Notes under the pieces: model-generated
Seen by the model: only the letters and a program-made list of their open reading frames with translations
What the model was told of the DNA's origin: nothing
Databases searched by the model: none
Made by a program: the position numbers and the translations under genes
DNA from: Planctomycetaceae bacterium
GTDB taxonomy: Bacteria > Planctomycetota > Planctomycetia > Pirellulales > Pirellulaceae
Length of the DNA: 64,000 nt
Direction of reading: 5' to 3'
NCBI GenBank assembly: GCA_002724245.1
Contig: PBOG01000004.1
Span: 57,794-121,793, forward strand
Shown here: one piece after another, positions 55,423 to 64,000 of the stretch
Layout: every line of letters starts with the position of its first letter
Position numbering within the stretch: the stretch's first letter is position 1

Positions 55423-57033
55423 TCAAGATTCTTCGAAGAACCGCAACGAAAACAAGTCCGCATGAAATAACGTGAACTTCAAGCGAATCGCCCGGCCTGC
55501 CAGAGAACCGATCGCATTACGGCCTTTCCAATGCACGACATGGCTGATCTGATCTCCGAAAAATTCCTGGCTTTGCTCGTAACCCGCAATCGGCTTGCCG
55601 GTTATTGCGTCCAGGATCGCCACGGAGATACCTCCAGCAGCGCCGGTCGCTGCATTGATTTCCAATCGATTTCCCTCAAACACCAACGGGTGGGTAACCG
55701 CAGTACCGCCTGGAAAACCGACCGCGCGCAACGACACAAAGCCATCCGTACGCAACGTACCACGACGCAGGTGGGTGGTCGGCTGATGGTCATGCTGGAG
55801 GAAGTAGATCGACAACTCATCAGGCGCTGTAGCCAACATCCCCCAGGCGATCATATTGCCATGCTTGCTCCAATTTCGAACATCGCGACCTGGTGGCATC
55901 AGTGGTTCATCAAACAGGGAAAAGCGTTTACCGTCGCGGCTGAACATCAAGGCACTTTCACTGAGTCCAAACGAGGTCCCCCGCAGCGGTCGCCGTGGAA
56001 CGGTCCGCAGCGGAAAACCAATCAGCAAATGTGGCGCGCGGTGATAAGGCCGCAGTGCGGTTGTGTACAACTCGTGCTTCCAGAATCGGCGCGGTTCACC
56101 AAATTCAATTGGTTCGATGTTCGACCAATCAAGAAAATCATCCGAAGTAGCCCGCATAACACTCCGGATCACTCCTTGGATTTCGTCACCGGCACGCCGT
56201 AACGCCGGCAGGTAGGCGCGAAAATAGAGTGCGTAATGACCCCGCGCCGAATCCCAGAAGGCCACATTCAGGGAATCCAGAATGGCCCGCTCCTTGCCCG
56301 GGTTGTTGCCCCAGCGGATTGCCCCGTATTGGTCAAAAGCCGCCTCGTCGCCATCAACAATGGGAGAATCCCGGAGCTTTTCCCATTCCAATCCATCTGC
56401 CGAGGCAAACGCGTAAGCTCGCCCATTGCCACCCACGGCCTTGTAGCGCTGGGCGTCCGAAACTCCCGGACGTCGATCGATAAAGGGCGCGAAATTATGC
56501 GACGTACTTCCACCCTGGCGAAGAATGTTGTTACGTTTGGAACCAGCGAACTCCACTCGATTGAGATCCACGCGCGGCCAGTGGCGGCCATCCTTGCTCT
56601 GCAGGTAGCCGGTAAACTGCGCGCTGGGATCGGCAGGCTTGAAGCGCAATCCGAGATACGACGCGTAGTAGAGTCGGAAACGGTCTCCGTCCTGCATCGT
56701 CACAGGGTATCCAACAACGCTGATCCCATGATCGCGACGGCCTTCCCAAGGCGCATCAAAGTCCAGGACCTTTTCGGCCAGGCGGGGCGAGTGCAAACGG
56801 AATTGCAGGTTCTTGAGCGAACTGAACAGATAGTCGTCCAGCATTAATTCACGCCGCGATCCCAGTTGAATCGGCGGCTCCGGCGAATCGCCGCAAACGT
56901 CTCCAGCGGGAAGCAGTAACAGGCAACAGGCAACCGCGCGCCAACCGCCTGACTCAATCAAACAACCCAGGGGGCAGTCTGGCAACCGGTACCCGCCACA
57001 TCTACCAAAAAGGGTTCGACTGCAGGGCTTCAT
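55423..57033 (-). CDS. Exported GH32-like five-bladed propeller protein
   Basis: 536 residues with an N-terminal hydrophobic stretch (WRAVACCLLLLPAGDVCG). DGDRFRLYYASYLG, DGLEWEKLRDSPIV, KERAILDSLNVAFWDSARGHYALYFRAYLP are typical of planctomycete propellers annotated near glycoside hydrolase family 32/43. I cannot identify the catalytic acids with confidence. Overlaps the GT4 gene by four bases (ATGA) and precedes the sulfatase, so a glycan-related function is likely. Confidence 0.7.
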   Translation of the reverse strand: MKPCSRTLFGRCGGYRLPDCPLGCLIESGGWRAVACCLLLLPAGDVCGDSPEPPIQLGSRRELMLDDYLFSSLKNLQFRLHSPRLAEKVLDFDAPWEGRRDHGISVVGYPVTMQDGDRFRLYYASYLGLRFKPADPSAQFTGYLQSKDGRHWPRVDLNRVEFAGSKRNNILRQGGSTSHNFAPFIDRRPGVSDAQRYKAVGGNGRAYAFASADGLEWEKLRDSPIVDGDEAAFDQYGAIRWGNNPGKERAILDSLNVAFWDSARGHYALYFRAYLPALRRAGDEIQGVIRSVMRATSDDFLDWSNIEPIEFGEPRRFWKHELYTTALRPYHRAPHLLIGFPLRTVPRRPLRGTSFGLSESALMFSRDGKRFSLFDEPLMPPGRDVRNWSKHGNMIAWGMLATAPDELSIYFLQHDHQPTTHLRRGTLRTDGFVSLRAVGFPGGTAVTHPLVFEGNRLEINAATGAAGGISVAILDAITGKPIAGYEQSQEFFGDQISHVVHWKGRNAIGSLAGRAIRLKFTLFHADLFSLRFFEES

Positions 57034-58151
57034 GTCAACAATTCTTCGTATAGTTCTGTGTGCCGCTGTACCATCTGGTCAACAGAAAACTCCGCCCGCA
57101 CCCGCTGCTGGCCAGCCCTTCCCAGGCGATCCGCGAGCGGCCGATCCTGGAGTAACCTCTGAGTCCACCGCGCAAAACCGGCGCGATCCCCAACCGCAAC
57201 CAGAAATCCAGTTTCCTGATCGACCACCAGCTCCCGGTTCCCGGGAATATCGGTTGCGACGACCGGCAGGCCGTTTGCCATCCCTTCCAGAATGGCATTC
57301 GATTGACCCTCGTAACCACTTCCCAGCCAAAGACAATCACACGCGGGTAACAAACCCTGCACATCATCGCTTTGGCCCAGGAAATGAACGTAAGAGGCCG
57401 CTCCCAACTGGCGCGTATAGCGTTCCAGCCGCCAGCGTTGCGGTCCTTCGCCGAGAATCAGCAAGTGGGTATCCCCACGGGCCGCCTGCAACAGATGGGC
57501 AGCCCAGATCAAATCCTTGTACCGTTTCTGAGGCCAGAGGCGACCGATGGCCACCACCAACCGCGCCGTTTCGGGGATGCCACATTCCCGTAAATCGTGC
57601 CGCCAGCGCCCAGTATCAGCTGCAGCATCGCCTGCGGAGATGCTAGTGCGAAGATCGACTCCGTTGGGAATCACAGTAAACTTTTCTGCCGGGACACCAT
57701 GTCCTGCGTAGAAGTCCCGTACGCCCTGGCTGTTGGTCACAATGCGATCGGTACGCCGTGCCAGATGGCGATCCAGTGCCAGTTCATGCCAGTCTTTCCA
57801 TCGATCGACGCAACGCTCACCAGCGACAATCCGAGGCACACGGCAGGCCAGAGCCGCCTGCCGACCGTAACTATTGGCGGCGAACAACCAGGTGTGCACC
57901 AGGTCCGGCCGCAACCTGGCAATCTCCCTCCGCAGTCGCCAGTACGCTCCCGGATCCAGTTTCCACTTCTTGTTGATCTCGATGACTGGCACCTGGTGAT
58001 CTCGCAGCGCTTCGCGCAGCGGTCCAGACCGCGTTAATAGCGCAACATGGACATTGAACCGATCGCGCGGCAGACGCGGCACCAGGAGCGAAAGCTGCTT
58101 CTCTGCCCCGCCGCGGTCAAGCGTCGGAATGATGTGAAGGATGCACTTCAT
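57030..58151 (-). CDS. GT4-family glycosyltransferase
   Basis: 373 residues. The N-terminus is MKCILHIIPTLDRGGAEKQLSLLVPRL. The C-terminal half has AIGRLWPQKRYKDLIWA, HFLGQSDDVQGLLPACD and the E-x7-E motif EGQSNAILEGMANGLPVVATDIPGN. Sugar and acceptor are unknown. It is joined to the propeller gene by a 4-base overlap and separated from the previous GT4 gene by 31 bp, which includes a tandem duplication. Confidence 0.93.
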   Translation of the reverse strand: MKCILHIIPTLDRGGAEKQLSLLVPRLPRDRFNVHVALLTRSGPLREALRDHQVPVIEINKKWKLDPGAYWRLRREIARLRPDLVHTWLFAANSYGRQAALACRVPRIVAGERCVDRWKDWHELALDRHLARRTDRIVTNSQGVRDFYAGHGVPAEKFTVIPNGVDLRTSISAGDAAADTGRWRHDLRECGIPETARLVVAIGRLWPQKRYKDLIWAAHLLQAARGDTHLLILGEGPQRWRLERYTRQLGAASYVHFLGQSDDVQGLLPACDCLWLGSGYEGQSNAILEGMANGLPVVATDIPGNRELVVDQETGFLVAVGDRAGFARWTQRLLQDRPLADRLGRAGQQRVRAEFSVDQMVQRHTELYEELLT

Positions 58152-58181
58152 CGGTCAAACACCAACTCGGTCAAACATCAA
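58151..58181. repeat. Imperfect 15-bp tandem duplication before a GT4 start
   Basis: TCGGTCAAACACCAA (58151-58165) and TCGGTCAAACATCAA (58167-58181) differ at one base with period 16. They fill the 31-bp gap between two glycosyltransferase genes; the first copy ends at the start codon of the downstream one. Confidence 0.85.
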
Positions 58182-58182
58182 A

Positions 58183-59379
58183 TCAGCCCCGGTCACGGGA
58201 CCCTGTCGTAGTGGGCGGGCAAAGTTGCTCAAACAAACTCAAGTGCTCACGGACCATTTGCTCCAACGAAAACGATGTCTCAACGCGCCGCCGTGCCTGT
58301 GCTGCCCAGTCGCGCGCCTGCGCCGCATGTTCAATTTGTCGAATCATGGCGGCTGCCAGTCCCTCTACGCTACCAGGGCGAAACAACAATCCATGTTCTC
58401 GATGTTGTACCAGTTTACGGTTTGCGCTGATGTCACTGGCCACAACAGGAGTGCCACTCGCCATCGCTTCAAGTAACGAAATGGACATGCCCTCGTGGTA
58501 GGAAGGCAGGACAAACAAATCGGCGGCGATCAGTAAATCGATCACTTCATCGTAGGCGCCTGGCAGGAACAGGGCCCCCTGCAAATGGAGCTCCTTGGCC
58601 AGGTCCCAGAGCGCCTGACCAGCCGGACCTTCCCCCACCATCCAGAGCCTTGCCTGCGGCCACCGTTTGAGAACTTGAGGCCATGCGCGAACCAGATCAA
58701 ACAACCCCTTGGCCTCGTGTAAACGCCCCGTATAAAGCACAACCGGCGCGTTCGGTTTGACTTGCAGATCGCGATTGCCGTCCGCCAGCGCGCGACGACT
58801 TTCTGCGCAATTGGGGAGCTGGTCAAGATCCGGAACCGGTACCCCGTTATCAATACGATGAATCTGCTGGGGATTAAATTCTGCCGCCTGCAATTCTGCC
58901 GCAATGTCATCGCTTGGCGCGACCACCGCCTGGGCAGTCTGACAACGCTGACGGATGCGCGGGCCAAAACGGGCTTGCAGATGCCAGGCACAGTCTCCCG
59001 TTTCTCCCGACCCCTCCGCCCGTAACACAACAGGCCTGGAGAGGCTGCGCAAGGCGCCCAAGGCAGCGTAGGCGTCGTGCTTGAGCATCGAAACATAGAC
59101 GAGGTCAAACTGATCCCTGTGCGTGCGCAGCCAGCGGGCAATGCCCCGCATGTAACGATAGGTCCCCCATCCCCGGGCTCGAGGATTTGCGATTCGTGTT
59201 ACCTGGGCACCCCGATGAACCAGGTCTGTGGGCCAATGCGACTCCCATTGGGCAGTCAATACGCAGATTTCGATACCCGCCTGCTGGAACTGGGCTGCCA
59301 ACCTGGCCATAACCATCTCGGCACCTCCCACCTGGGGCCAGTACCGCCGCGTCAGCAACACCAGTTGAAGAGGTCTCAT
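58183..59379 (-). CDS. GT4-family glycosyltransferase
   Basis: 398 residues. N-terminus LVLLTRRYWPQVGGAEMVMARLA, nucleotide-sugar region VLYTGRLHEAKGLFDLVRAW, and the E-x7-E motif EGMSISLLEAMASGTPVVASDISANR. A retaining GT-B enzyme like its neighbour but divergent in sequence. Its start overlaps the stop of hpt by four bases (59376-59379), so the operon is translationally coupled. Confidence 0.93.
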   Translation of the reverse strand: MRPLQLVLLTRRYWPQVGGAEMVMARLAAQFQQAGIEICVLTAQWESHWPTDLVHRGAQVTRIANPRARGWGTYRYMRGIARWLRTHRDQFDLVYVSMLKHDAYAALGALRSLSRPVVLRAEGSGETGDCAWHLQARFGPRIRQRCQTAQAVVAPSDDIAAELQAAEFNPQQIHRIDNGVPVPDLDQLPNCAESRRALADGNRDLQVKPNAPVVLYTGRLHEAKGLFDLVRAWPQVLKRWPQARLWMVGEGPAGQALWDLAKELHLQGALFLPGAYDEVIDLLIAADLFVLPSYHEGMSISLLEAMASGTPVVASDISANRKLVQHREHGLLFRPGSVEGLAAAMIRQIEHAAQARDWAAQARRRVETSFSLEQMVREHLSLFEQLCPPTTTGSRDRG

Positions 59380-59906
59380 TCCGGATCGCGGGAAATCTCG
59401 CCCGGCTCCAAGGCAGCCAAATAGGGGAGGTTCCGATAGGCATCGCGGTAGTCAAGCCCGTAGCCGACAACAAAAACATCAGGAATGTCGAACGCGGAAA
59501 AATCCGGCTCGACGTCGACCTGGCTACAACCGACCTTCCGCAATAAGACACCAGAACGAATCGATGCTGGCTGTAAACGCTTCATCAAACCCATGACTTC
59601 TTTCAAGGTATGGCCGGTGTCAAAAATATCATCGACGAGCAAAACGTCACGTTCAGCGATTTCCGGCATCAACTCCACGTTGATTGTCAGAGGACCCCGC
59701 TTGATACCTTCTCGATAGCTGCTGGCCTGTACCACGCCCACGCGCGTGGGCATTTCCAGCAACCGGATCAAGTCTGCCAACAAGACCAGGCTACCCGTCA
59801 ATACACCGATGACAGTCAGCGGCTGACCCGCCTGACTACGATTAATCCGGTCCGCCATGGAGGCGACCCCGGTCCGCAAATCTTCCGCGCTGAGCAGGGT
59901 TTTCAC
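59376..59906 (-). CDS. hpt: Hypoxanthine phosphoribosyltransferase
   Basis: 176 residues from a GTG start. The PRPP-binding motif is VLLVDDIFDTGHTL, preceded by VIGVLTGSLVLLADL and ASSYREG (the flexible loop). It salvages hypoxanthine or guanine to IMP/GMP. First gene of the minus-strand run leading into the two GT4 genes, an unusual partner for surface glycan genes; the link may be only positional. Confidence 0.95.
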   Translation of the reverse strand: MKTLLSAEDLRTGVASMADRINRSQAGQPLTVIGVLTGSLVLLADLIRLLEMPTRVGVVQASSYREGIKRGPLTINVELMPEIAERDVLLVDDIFDTGHTLKEVMGLMKRLQPASIRSGVLLRKVGCSQVDVEPDFSAFDIPDVFVVGYGLDYRDAYRNLPYLAALEPGEISRDPE

Positions 59907-60028
59907 GTGAAGGTTACCGCCTGGATCTTGACAAAACGTTCATTCTAGAGTTTCGTCTCAGCAGCGAGTAGAGCGCCTGGCGATCGGCCACGGCGGGGTC
60001 CACTCCATTACCGCACGGAATACTTGCC

Positions 60029-60781
60029 TTGAATGCACCAACTGGAACCTGGACTGAAGAATCCGTTGGGGGACATCCGTGTGATGTCTACCAGCCGCCA
60101 CACCAGCACCCGCAGGGGTACGTGATTTTGTACCTGCACGGAGTCCATTTGCAGCGTTTACAGGATAAAACGCCCTTCATGGAAGCCTTTGATCAGCATG
60201 GTTTGCCGGTGATCGCCCCACACACCCAAAGGAGCTGGTGGACCGACCGGATCTGCGCAGAATTCGACCCCGAACTAACCGCCGAAGCCCATGTCCTGAA
60301 CAATGTTGTTCCATACATCCGCCAGCGCTGGCAGCTGGCTGAAGGCGGGATCGGACTACTGGGCACCAGTATGGGCGGGCAAGGTGCACTCCGCCTGGCA
60401 TACAAACGCCCCAGCATATTCCCTGTGGTAGCTGCCATTTCCCCAGCAATCGATTACCAGCTCCGCTTCGAGGAAGGCGATGAAACGCTGCCTTTGATGT
60501 ACCGGGACGCGGAGCAGGCCAGGCAAGATACGGCCCTGTTGCACATCCATCCGCTGAACTGGCCGCGCCACCAGTTCTTTTGTTGCGACCCCAACGATTA
60601 CCCCTGGTTCGTGAGCGCGGAGCGGTTGCGGATGAAACTCGGCTCGCTGGGTGTACCCTTCGAATGTGATCTGGAAACGACTGGGGGGGGCCACGGCTTC
60701 GAGTATTACAATCAGATGGCCGAAAAAACCGTTGGTTTTCTGGTCAATCGGTTGGAAAAAGAACGTTTACGGGTACCCTGA
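60029..60781 (+). CDS. Alpha/beta hydrolase (esterase-like)
   Basis: 250 residues; the first start codon of this frame is a TTG at 60029, with only a weak GGAA before it, so the start is uncertain. The nucleophile elbow is GTSMGGQGAL, preceded by VILYLHGVH (oxyanion region). Catalytic His is likely in GGGHGFEYYNQM, with an acidic residue near CDPNDYPWF. It resembles the esterase D/S-formylglutathione hydrolase branch. Substrate unknown. Confidence 0.85.
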   Translation: MNAPTGTWTEESVGGHPCDVYQPPHQHPQGYVILYLHGVHLQRLQDKTPFMEAFDQHGLPVIAPHTQRSWWTDRICAEFDPELTAEAHVLNNVVPYIRQRWQLAEGGIGLLGTSMGGQGALRLAYKRPSIFPVVAAISPAIDYQLRFEEGDETLPLMYRDAEQARQDTALLHIHPLNWPRHQFFCCDPNDYPWFVSAERLRMKLGSLGVPFECDLETTGGGHGFEYYNQMAEKTVGFLVNRLEKERLRVP

Positions 60782-60906
60782 TGGTGATCACGGGGACCAC
60801 CGGTCCAACCCAGGTCCACGTCGGACAACGTTGGCAGGGGGCAATCTGGTGGTCGTGAACGCGGTTCTACCCCAGCGCCGCCGGGTGGCGCCTTGTGGAG
60901 ACGAGC

Positions 60907-61950
60907 ATGAATCAACAAACCTATCGTGGTGGCATCATCGGGCTGGGCTTTATCGGCGGTGCGGATCAGGTCTCCGGCGATGCGCTCAAGCAGCGGGTGG
61001 TCGACCTGGACGGAACGCATCTGGTGGCAATGCAAAATCACCCGCAGGTCGAAATCGTGGCGGGCAGCAGCCGTGATGCGGGTCGGCGTGAACGCTTTGC
61101 CCAGCGCACTTCAGCGCGGACCTACGCCGACTGGCGAGAAATGCTGCAAAGCGAATCACTGGACATCGTCAGCATCGCCACCTACGCGCCGCAACACGCG
61201 GAGATGGCCATCGCTTGTGCAGAACTGGGCAGCAAGGCAGTCTGGTGTGAAAAACCAATCGCCCCCACGCTGGCCGACGCCGAAGCCATGACAACAGCCT
61301 GTCAACAAGCCGGAACCTTGCTGGTCATCAACCACAATCGGCGCTTTCACTCCGTCTTCCGGCGGTTACGCGACGGGATCGCGACGGGCCTGTTGGGAGA
61401 GCTGACTTCAGCCGGGCTGCAGTGGGGTTCTGGTCGTCTGGGAAACGTCGGAACACACATGTTCAACGCGCTCTGTATGCTTACCGGTCGCTCAGTGGAG
61501 GCGGCCAGTGCCACTTTAGACCTGGCGGGGCGACCCGATTGCCGTGGTGACGCGTTCAGTGACCCAGGCGGCTGGGGTTGCTTGCGTCTCGAAGATGGCC
61601 TGATCACGACGTTTGATGCGGCCGATTTTTCCCAGGTACCCGGCACGATCACGATCAATGGATCACTCGGCAGGGCAACGACGGGTACCCACGAAGTCAA
61701 TCTGGAATTCTGGGACGGGCGTAGCGAGCATTGGCAACGCGACGCGGCAGACCCTTCATCGATGGACCTCGCACTGAAAGAAATAGTACTGGCTTTGGAT
61801 GGAAGCCAGTCATTTCCCGACGACCCGCGACATTCGGTCCATACACTGGAGACGATTCTGGCATGTCATGCATCCCATCAACAAAACAGCGCCTGGGTCG
61901 ATATTCCCTTGACCGGACCGGCTCGTGAACTGCAAGTGCACAGCGGTTGA
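60907..61950 (+). CDS. Gfo/Idh/MocA-family oxidoreductase
   Basis: 347 residues from ATG 60907 (GGAG before it). The N-terminal Rossmann domain starts GGIIGLGFIGGADQVSGDALK, followed by IVSIATYAPQHAEMAIACAELG and the catalytic-type Lys in WCEKPIAPTLADAEAM. The C-terminal alpha/beta domain follows. The family oxidises or reduces sugars and inositols with NAD(P). It is followed by an SDR gene (about 120 bp) and an RraA-like gene, suggesting a small catabolic unit. Confidence 0.93.
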   Translation: MNQQTYRGGIIGLGFIGGADQVSGDALKQRVVDLDGTHLVAMQNHPQVEIVAGSSRDAGRRERFAQRTSARTYADWREMLQSESLDIVSIATYAPQHAEMAIACAELGSKAVWCEKPIAPTLADAEAMTTACQQAGTLLVINHNRRFHSVFRRLRDGIATGLLGELTSAGLQWGSGRLGNVGTHMFNALCMLTGRSVEAASATLDLAGRPDCRGDAFSDPGGWGCLRLEDGLITTFDAADFSQVPGTITINGSLGRATTGTHEVNLEFWDGRSEHWQRDAADPSSMDLALKEIVLALDGSQSFPDDPRHSVHTLETILACHASHQQNSAWVDIPLTGPARELQVHSG

Positions 61951-62069
61951 CCGCAACCCGCGCACGCGAAACGGGTGCCATCGTACCCGGCGTAGTGTAC
62001 CGGCCGCTTCCTGCAGGACGCGGCGGACAGCACGTTTCCCCCACCAAGAGATGCTGGAACCAGAATATC

Positions 62070-62867
62070 ATGACAGGTCGTCTGCAGGATAAAGTCGCCA
62101 TTGTCACCGGCGCCGGATCGATCGGACCCGGTTGGGGTAATGGCAAAGCCGTTGCCGTGTTGTATGCCCGCGAAGGTGCACAGGTACTGGCGGTCGATCT
62201 GAACCAGGCTGCCGCCGAGGAAACCGCCGAGATCATCCGCGGTGAAGGGGGTCAGGCCACTTCCTGCCAGACCGACGTGACCGACAGCGAGCAGGTGCAA
62301 GCCGCCATCCAACAGTGCCAGCAGGTCTACGGTCGCATCGACATCCTGCACAACAATGTGGGGATTCCCGACGTCGGTGGCCCGGAAGACATTGACGAAA
62401 CCAGCTGGGATCGTGCGCTGACCGTCAACGTGCGCAGCATGTATCTGACCTGTCGTTATGTCCTGCCGGTGATGGTGGCCCAACAGCAGGGTGCCATTGT
62501 GAACATTTCCTCCATCGCTTCCCTGCGATCGATCGGCTACCCGTGTGTCTCTTACAGCGCCAGCAAGGGCGCCGTCAATCAACTGACGCAAAACATCGCC
62601 ATCCAGTATGCCGACCAGGGCATTCGGGCCAACTGCGTGCTCCCTGGTCTGATGCACACACCGCAAATCGAACACTACATCCGCGACGGATATGGTGGTG
62701 ATCTGGAGGAGATGATCCGTCGACGAAACGAACTAGTCCCGATGAAGAAGATGGGAGACGCCTGGGACGTTGCCCGGGCCGCGCTGTTCCTGGCATCGGA
62801 CGAAGCGCGGTACATCACCGGCACGGAGCTGGTGGTCGATGGCGGCATCACCTGCACCATTGCCTAG
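62070..62867 (+). CDS. Short-chain dehydrogenase/reductase
   Basis: 265 residues from ATG 62070; the upstream open frame has no family features. Cofactor loop VAIVTGAGSIGPGWGNGKA (a longer TGxxxGxG), NNVG at 345-type Asn, catalytic Ser in NISSIASLRS and Tyr/Lys in YSASKGAVNQL. The C-terminal YITGTELVVDGGITC is canonical. Substrate unknown; it is downstream of the Gfo/Idh gene. Confidence 0.93.
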   Translation: MTGRLQDKVAIVTGAGSIGPGWGNGKAVAVLYAREGAQVLAVDLNQAAAEETAEIIRGEGGQATSCQTDVTDSEQVQAAIQQCQQVYGRIDILHNNVGIPDVGGPEDIDETSWDRALTVNVRSMYLTCRYVLPVMVAQQQGAIVNISSIASLRSIGYPCVSYSASKGAVNQLTQNIAIQYADQGIRANCVLPGLMHTPQIEHYIRDGYGGDLEEMIRRRNELVPMKKMGDAWDVARAALFLASDEARYITGTELVVDGGITCTIA

Positions 62868-62881
62868 CGGAAAGATCCGGT

Positions 62882-63553
62882 TCAGACGCGAAATTCGAGT
62901 TTGCTACTTTGCCCCGCACGCAGCTGCTGGCAATGTTCGTGAAAATTCAACATCGACTCCAGGCTGGTGCCTGCCGCCATGCGGGCCAGCAACTGCTCTT
63001 CCTGGCGCTGGATCGCCTCGGCAACTGGAAGCAATTGTGCCCACTGCTCGGCGGTCGCTACCAGAATCCCATCGTCATCGCCAAACAGAATATCTCCGGG
63101 ATGCACCGTCACCCCACCGCAGTTGACCGGAATCTGAGTCGCAAACAAATGTTGTGTGGTACCCGGCCGACAATCGACCGAACGCGCGTAGTAGGGTAGC
63201 GACAAGGCGCGGACAGCCGCCGTGTCGCGGCAGGGACCATCGTTGACGATGCCAGCCAGGCCCTTGCGGATGGCTTCGGTCGGAAAGAGTTCGCCCGTCA
63301 ACGCCCGCTGGCTACCTTGCGAGTCAATCACAATCACTTCGCCCGGCTCCGCTTCAATCAGCGCCTTGATGACCGTCAGGAAATCATCTTTGCACTGGAC
63401 CGTGTGCGCGGGCCCGACAAGTTTGAGTCCTCGACGGATGGGACGGATGGCTGGATCAATGACCCGCAGCTGCAACTGCAGCGATTTTTCCGCATCGCAG
63501 ACACAGGCCGTATCGAGTCGCGCTAAACGACGTTGAATTTCATCCAAATCCAT
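62882..63553 (-). CDS. RraA-like family protein
   Basis: 223 residues from ATG 63553. Motifs of the RraA/aldolase-like fold: LKLVGPAHTVQC, EVIVIDSQGSQRALTGELFPTEAIRKGLAGIVNDGPCRDTAAV and GDILFGDDDGILVA. Members include 4-hydroxy-4-methyl-2-oxoglutarate aldolase and the RNase E regulator RraA; the G-x(4)-DG-x-RD-type motif here reads GIVNDGPCRD, with the Arg and Asp of catalytic members retained. Converges with the SDR gene. Confidence 0.9.
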   Translation of the reverse strand: MDLDEIQRRLARLDTACVCDAEKSLQLQLRVIDPAIRPIRRGLKLVGPAHTVQCKDDFLTVIKALIEAEPGEVIVIDSQGSQRALTGELFPTEAIRKGLAGIVNDGPCRDTAAVRALSLPYYARSVDCRPGTTQHLFATQIPVNCGGVTVHPGDILFGDDDGILVATAEQWAQLLPVAEAIQRQEEQLLARMAAGTSLESMLNFHEHCQQLRAGQSSKLEFRV

Positions 63554-63623
63554 CACCCACCCCACCTGCGGAAATCAGCAATTCCCGCTCGGCCACCAAC
63601 GGGGCGCGGACGGAAATCGGCTC

Positions 63624-63932
63624 TTAGCTGTTCTTTTCAAGACTCAGTTCAAGACCGCCTGTTTTTGCCAACACAAAGTTGAGCACCAGACCTTGAATCA
63701 AACCGCTGATGAAACCTCCCACACCAGCGCCCAGCGGAATAAGGATTATCGCCATTAAAGAACCAATTACCCCGAAAGCGGCGCCGCCAGCCTCACCACT
63801 CATTCCCGACATCGCCGAGAACAAGACGCCAATTCCAACGTAGGGTAGAGCAATCACGACGCCCATAACCGCCCCGTACAATCCCATCACTTTGGCCAAA
63901 GAAAGTACGCCCACATTTGTAATATTGTGCAT
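63624..63932 (-). CDS. Small membrane protein, unknown function
   Basis: 102 residues from ATG 63932, with GGAG seven bases before it. Two hydrophobic segments (VMGLYGAVMGVVIALPYVGIG and AFGVIGSLMAIILIPLGAGV) plus a third (FISGLIQGLVLNFVLA) with short polar loops. Gly/Ala-rich and without recognised family. A longer frame to 63995 exists but lacks a ribosome-binding site. Confidence 0.75.
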   Translation of the reverse strand: MHNITNVGVLSLAKVMGLYGAVMGVVIALPYVGIGVLFSAMSGMSGEAGGAAFGVIGSLMAIILIPLGAGVGGFISGLIQGLVLNFVLAKTGGLELSLEKNS

Positions 63933-64000
63933 CTGTTTTCTCCACTCCATTGATAGAAAAAGCGAGTTGCCATCACGCCGTCTGTGGCGCCGCACACGAC

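Noticed and set aside
1..64000. CRISPR arrays, prophage or insertion sequences
   Set aside because: No regularly spaced repeats, transposase or phage-type genes were found; the only tandem repeats are two or three copies of 13-17 bp.

Overview
The window looks like a planctomycete (Planctomycetota) chromosome segment. The evidence is a PVM-type bacterial microcompartment (BMC) operon, DUF1501 and DUF1549/DUF1553 cytochrome-type proteins, an ECF sigma factor facing a Ser/Thr kinase with a membrane C-terminus, a formylglycine-type sulfatase, and very large membrane and HEAT-repeat proteins. No rRNA, tRNA, CRISPR array, transposase or prophage gene was recognised.

Region 1 (1-14.6 kb, minus strand) is the main metabolic island. 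In transcription order it holds a DeoR-family regulator, a PduL-type phosphotransacylase, two BMC-H hexamer proteins, acetate kinase, a BMC-P pentamer protein, a CoA-acylating aldehyde dehydrogenase, a second BMC-P, a small protein with a TPS-R-E motif, a third BMC-P, a class II aldolase and a lactate/malate-type dehydrogenase. This matches the fucose/rhamnose microcompartment described in planctomycetes: the aldolase makes lactaldehyde, which is oxidised via an acyl-CoA and acyl-phosphate to acid plus ATP, while the dehydrogenase recycles NADH. Three enzymes carry amphipathic tails that look like encapsulation peptides. Downstream on the same strand lie a NuoE-NuoF fusion, a Cys-type molybdopterin formate dehydrogenase and a truncated acyl-adenylating enzyme.

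Region 2 (14.7-28.5 kb) is housekeeping: purN, a GT4 glycosyltransferase, hemA with a HemX/CcsA-like membrane protein and a sigma-54 activator, an exported HEAT-repeat protein with receiver-like segments, argH, guaA (with a good promoter and an intrinsic terminator inside its leader), surE, a GYF/zinc-ribbon protein and arfB.

Region 3 (28.7-45.3 kb) has an exported PQQ-type propeller, an alkaline-phosphatase-fold protein, a hot-dog/ACP/hot-dog trio, the kinase and ECF sigma pair, a 2056-residue membrane protein, recG and a serine acetyltransferase.

Region 4 (45.7-64 kb) is typical planctomycete degradation and surface biology: a DUF1549/DUF1553 cytochrome protein, a sialidase-like propeller, a PD40 propeller with a DUF1501 protein, then a minus-strand operon hpt, two GT4 glycosyltransferases, a GH32-like propeller, a sulfatase and an arsenate reductase. 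The end holds an alpha/beta hydrolase, a Gfo/Idh/MocA oxidoreductase, an SDR, an RraA-like protein and a small membrane protein.

Several gene junctions carry short tandem duplications (13-22 bp), which recur across the window.
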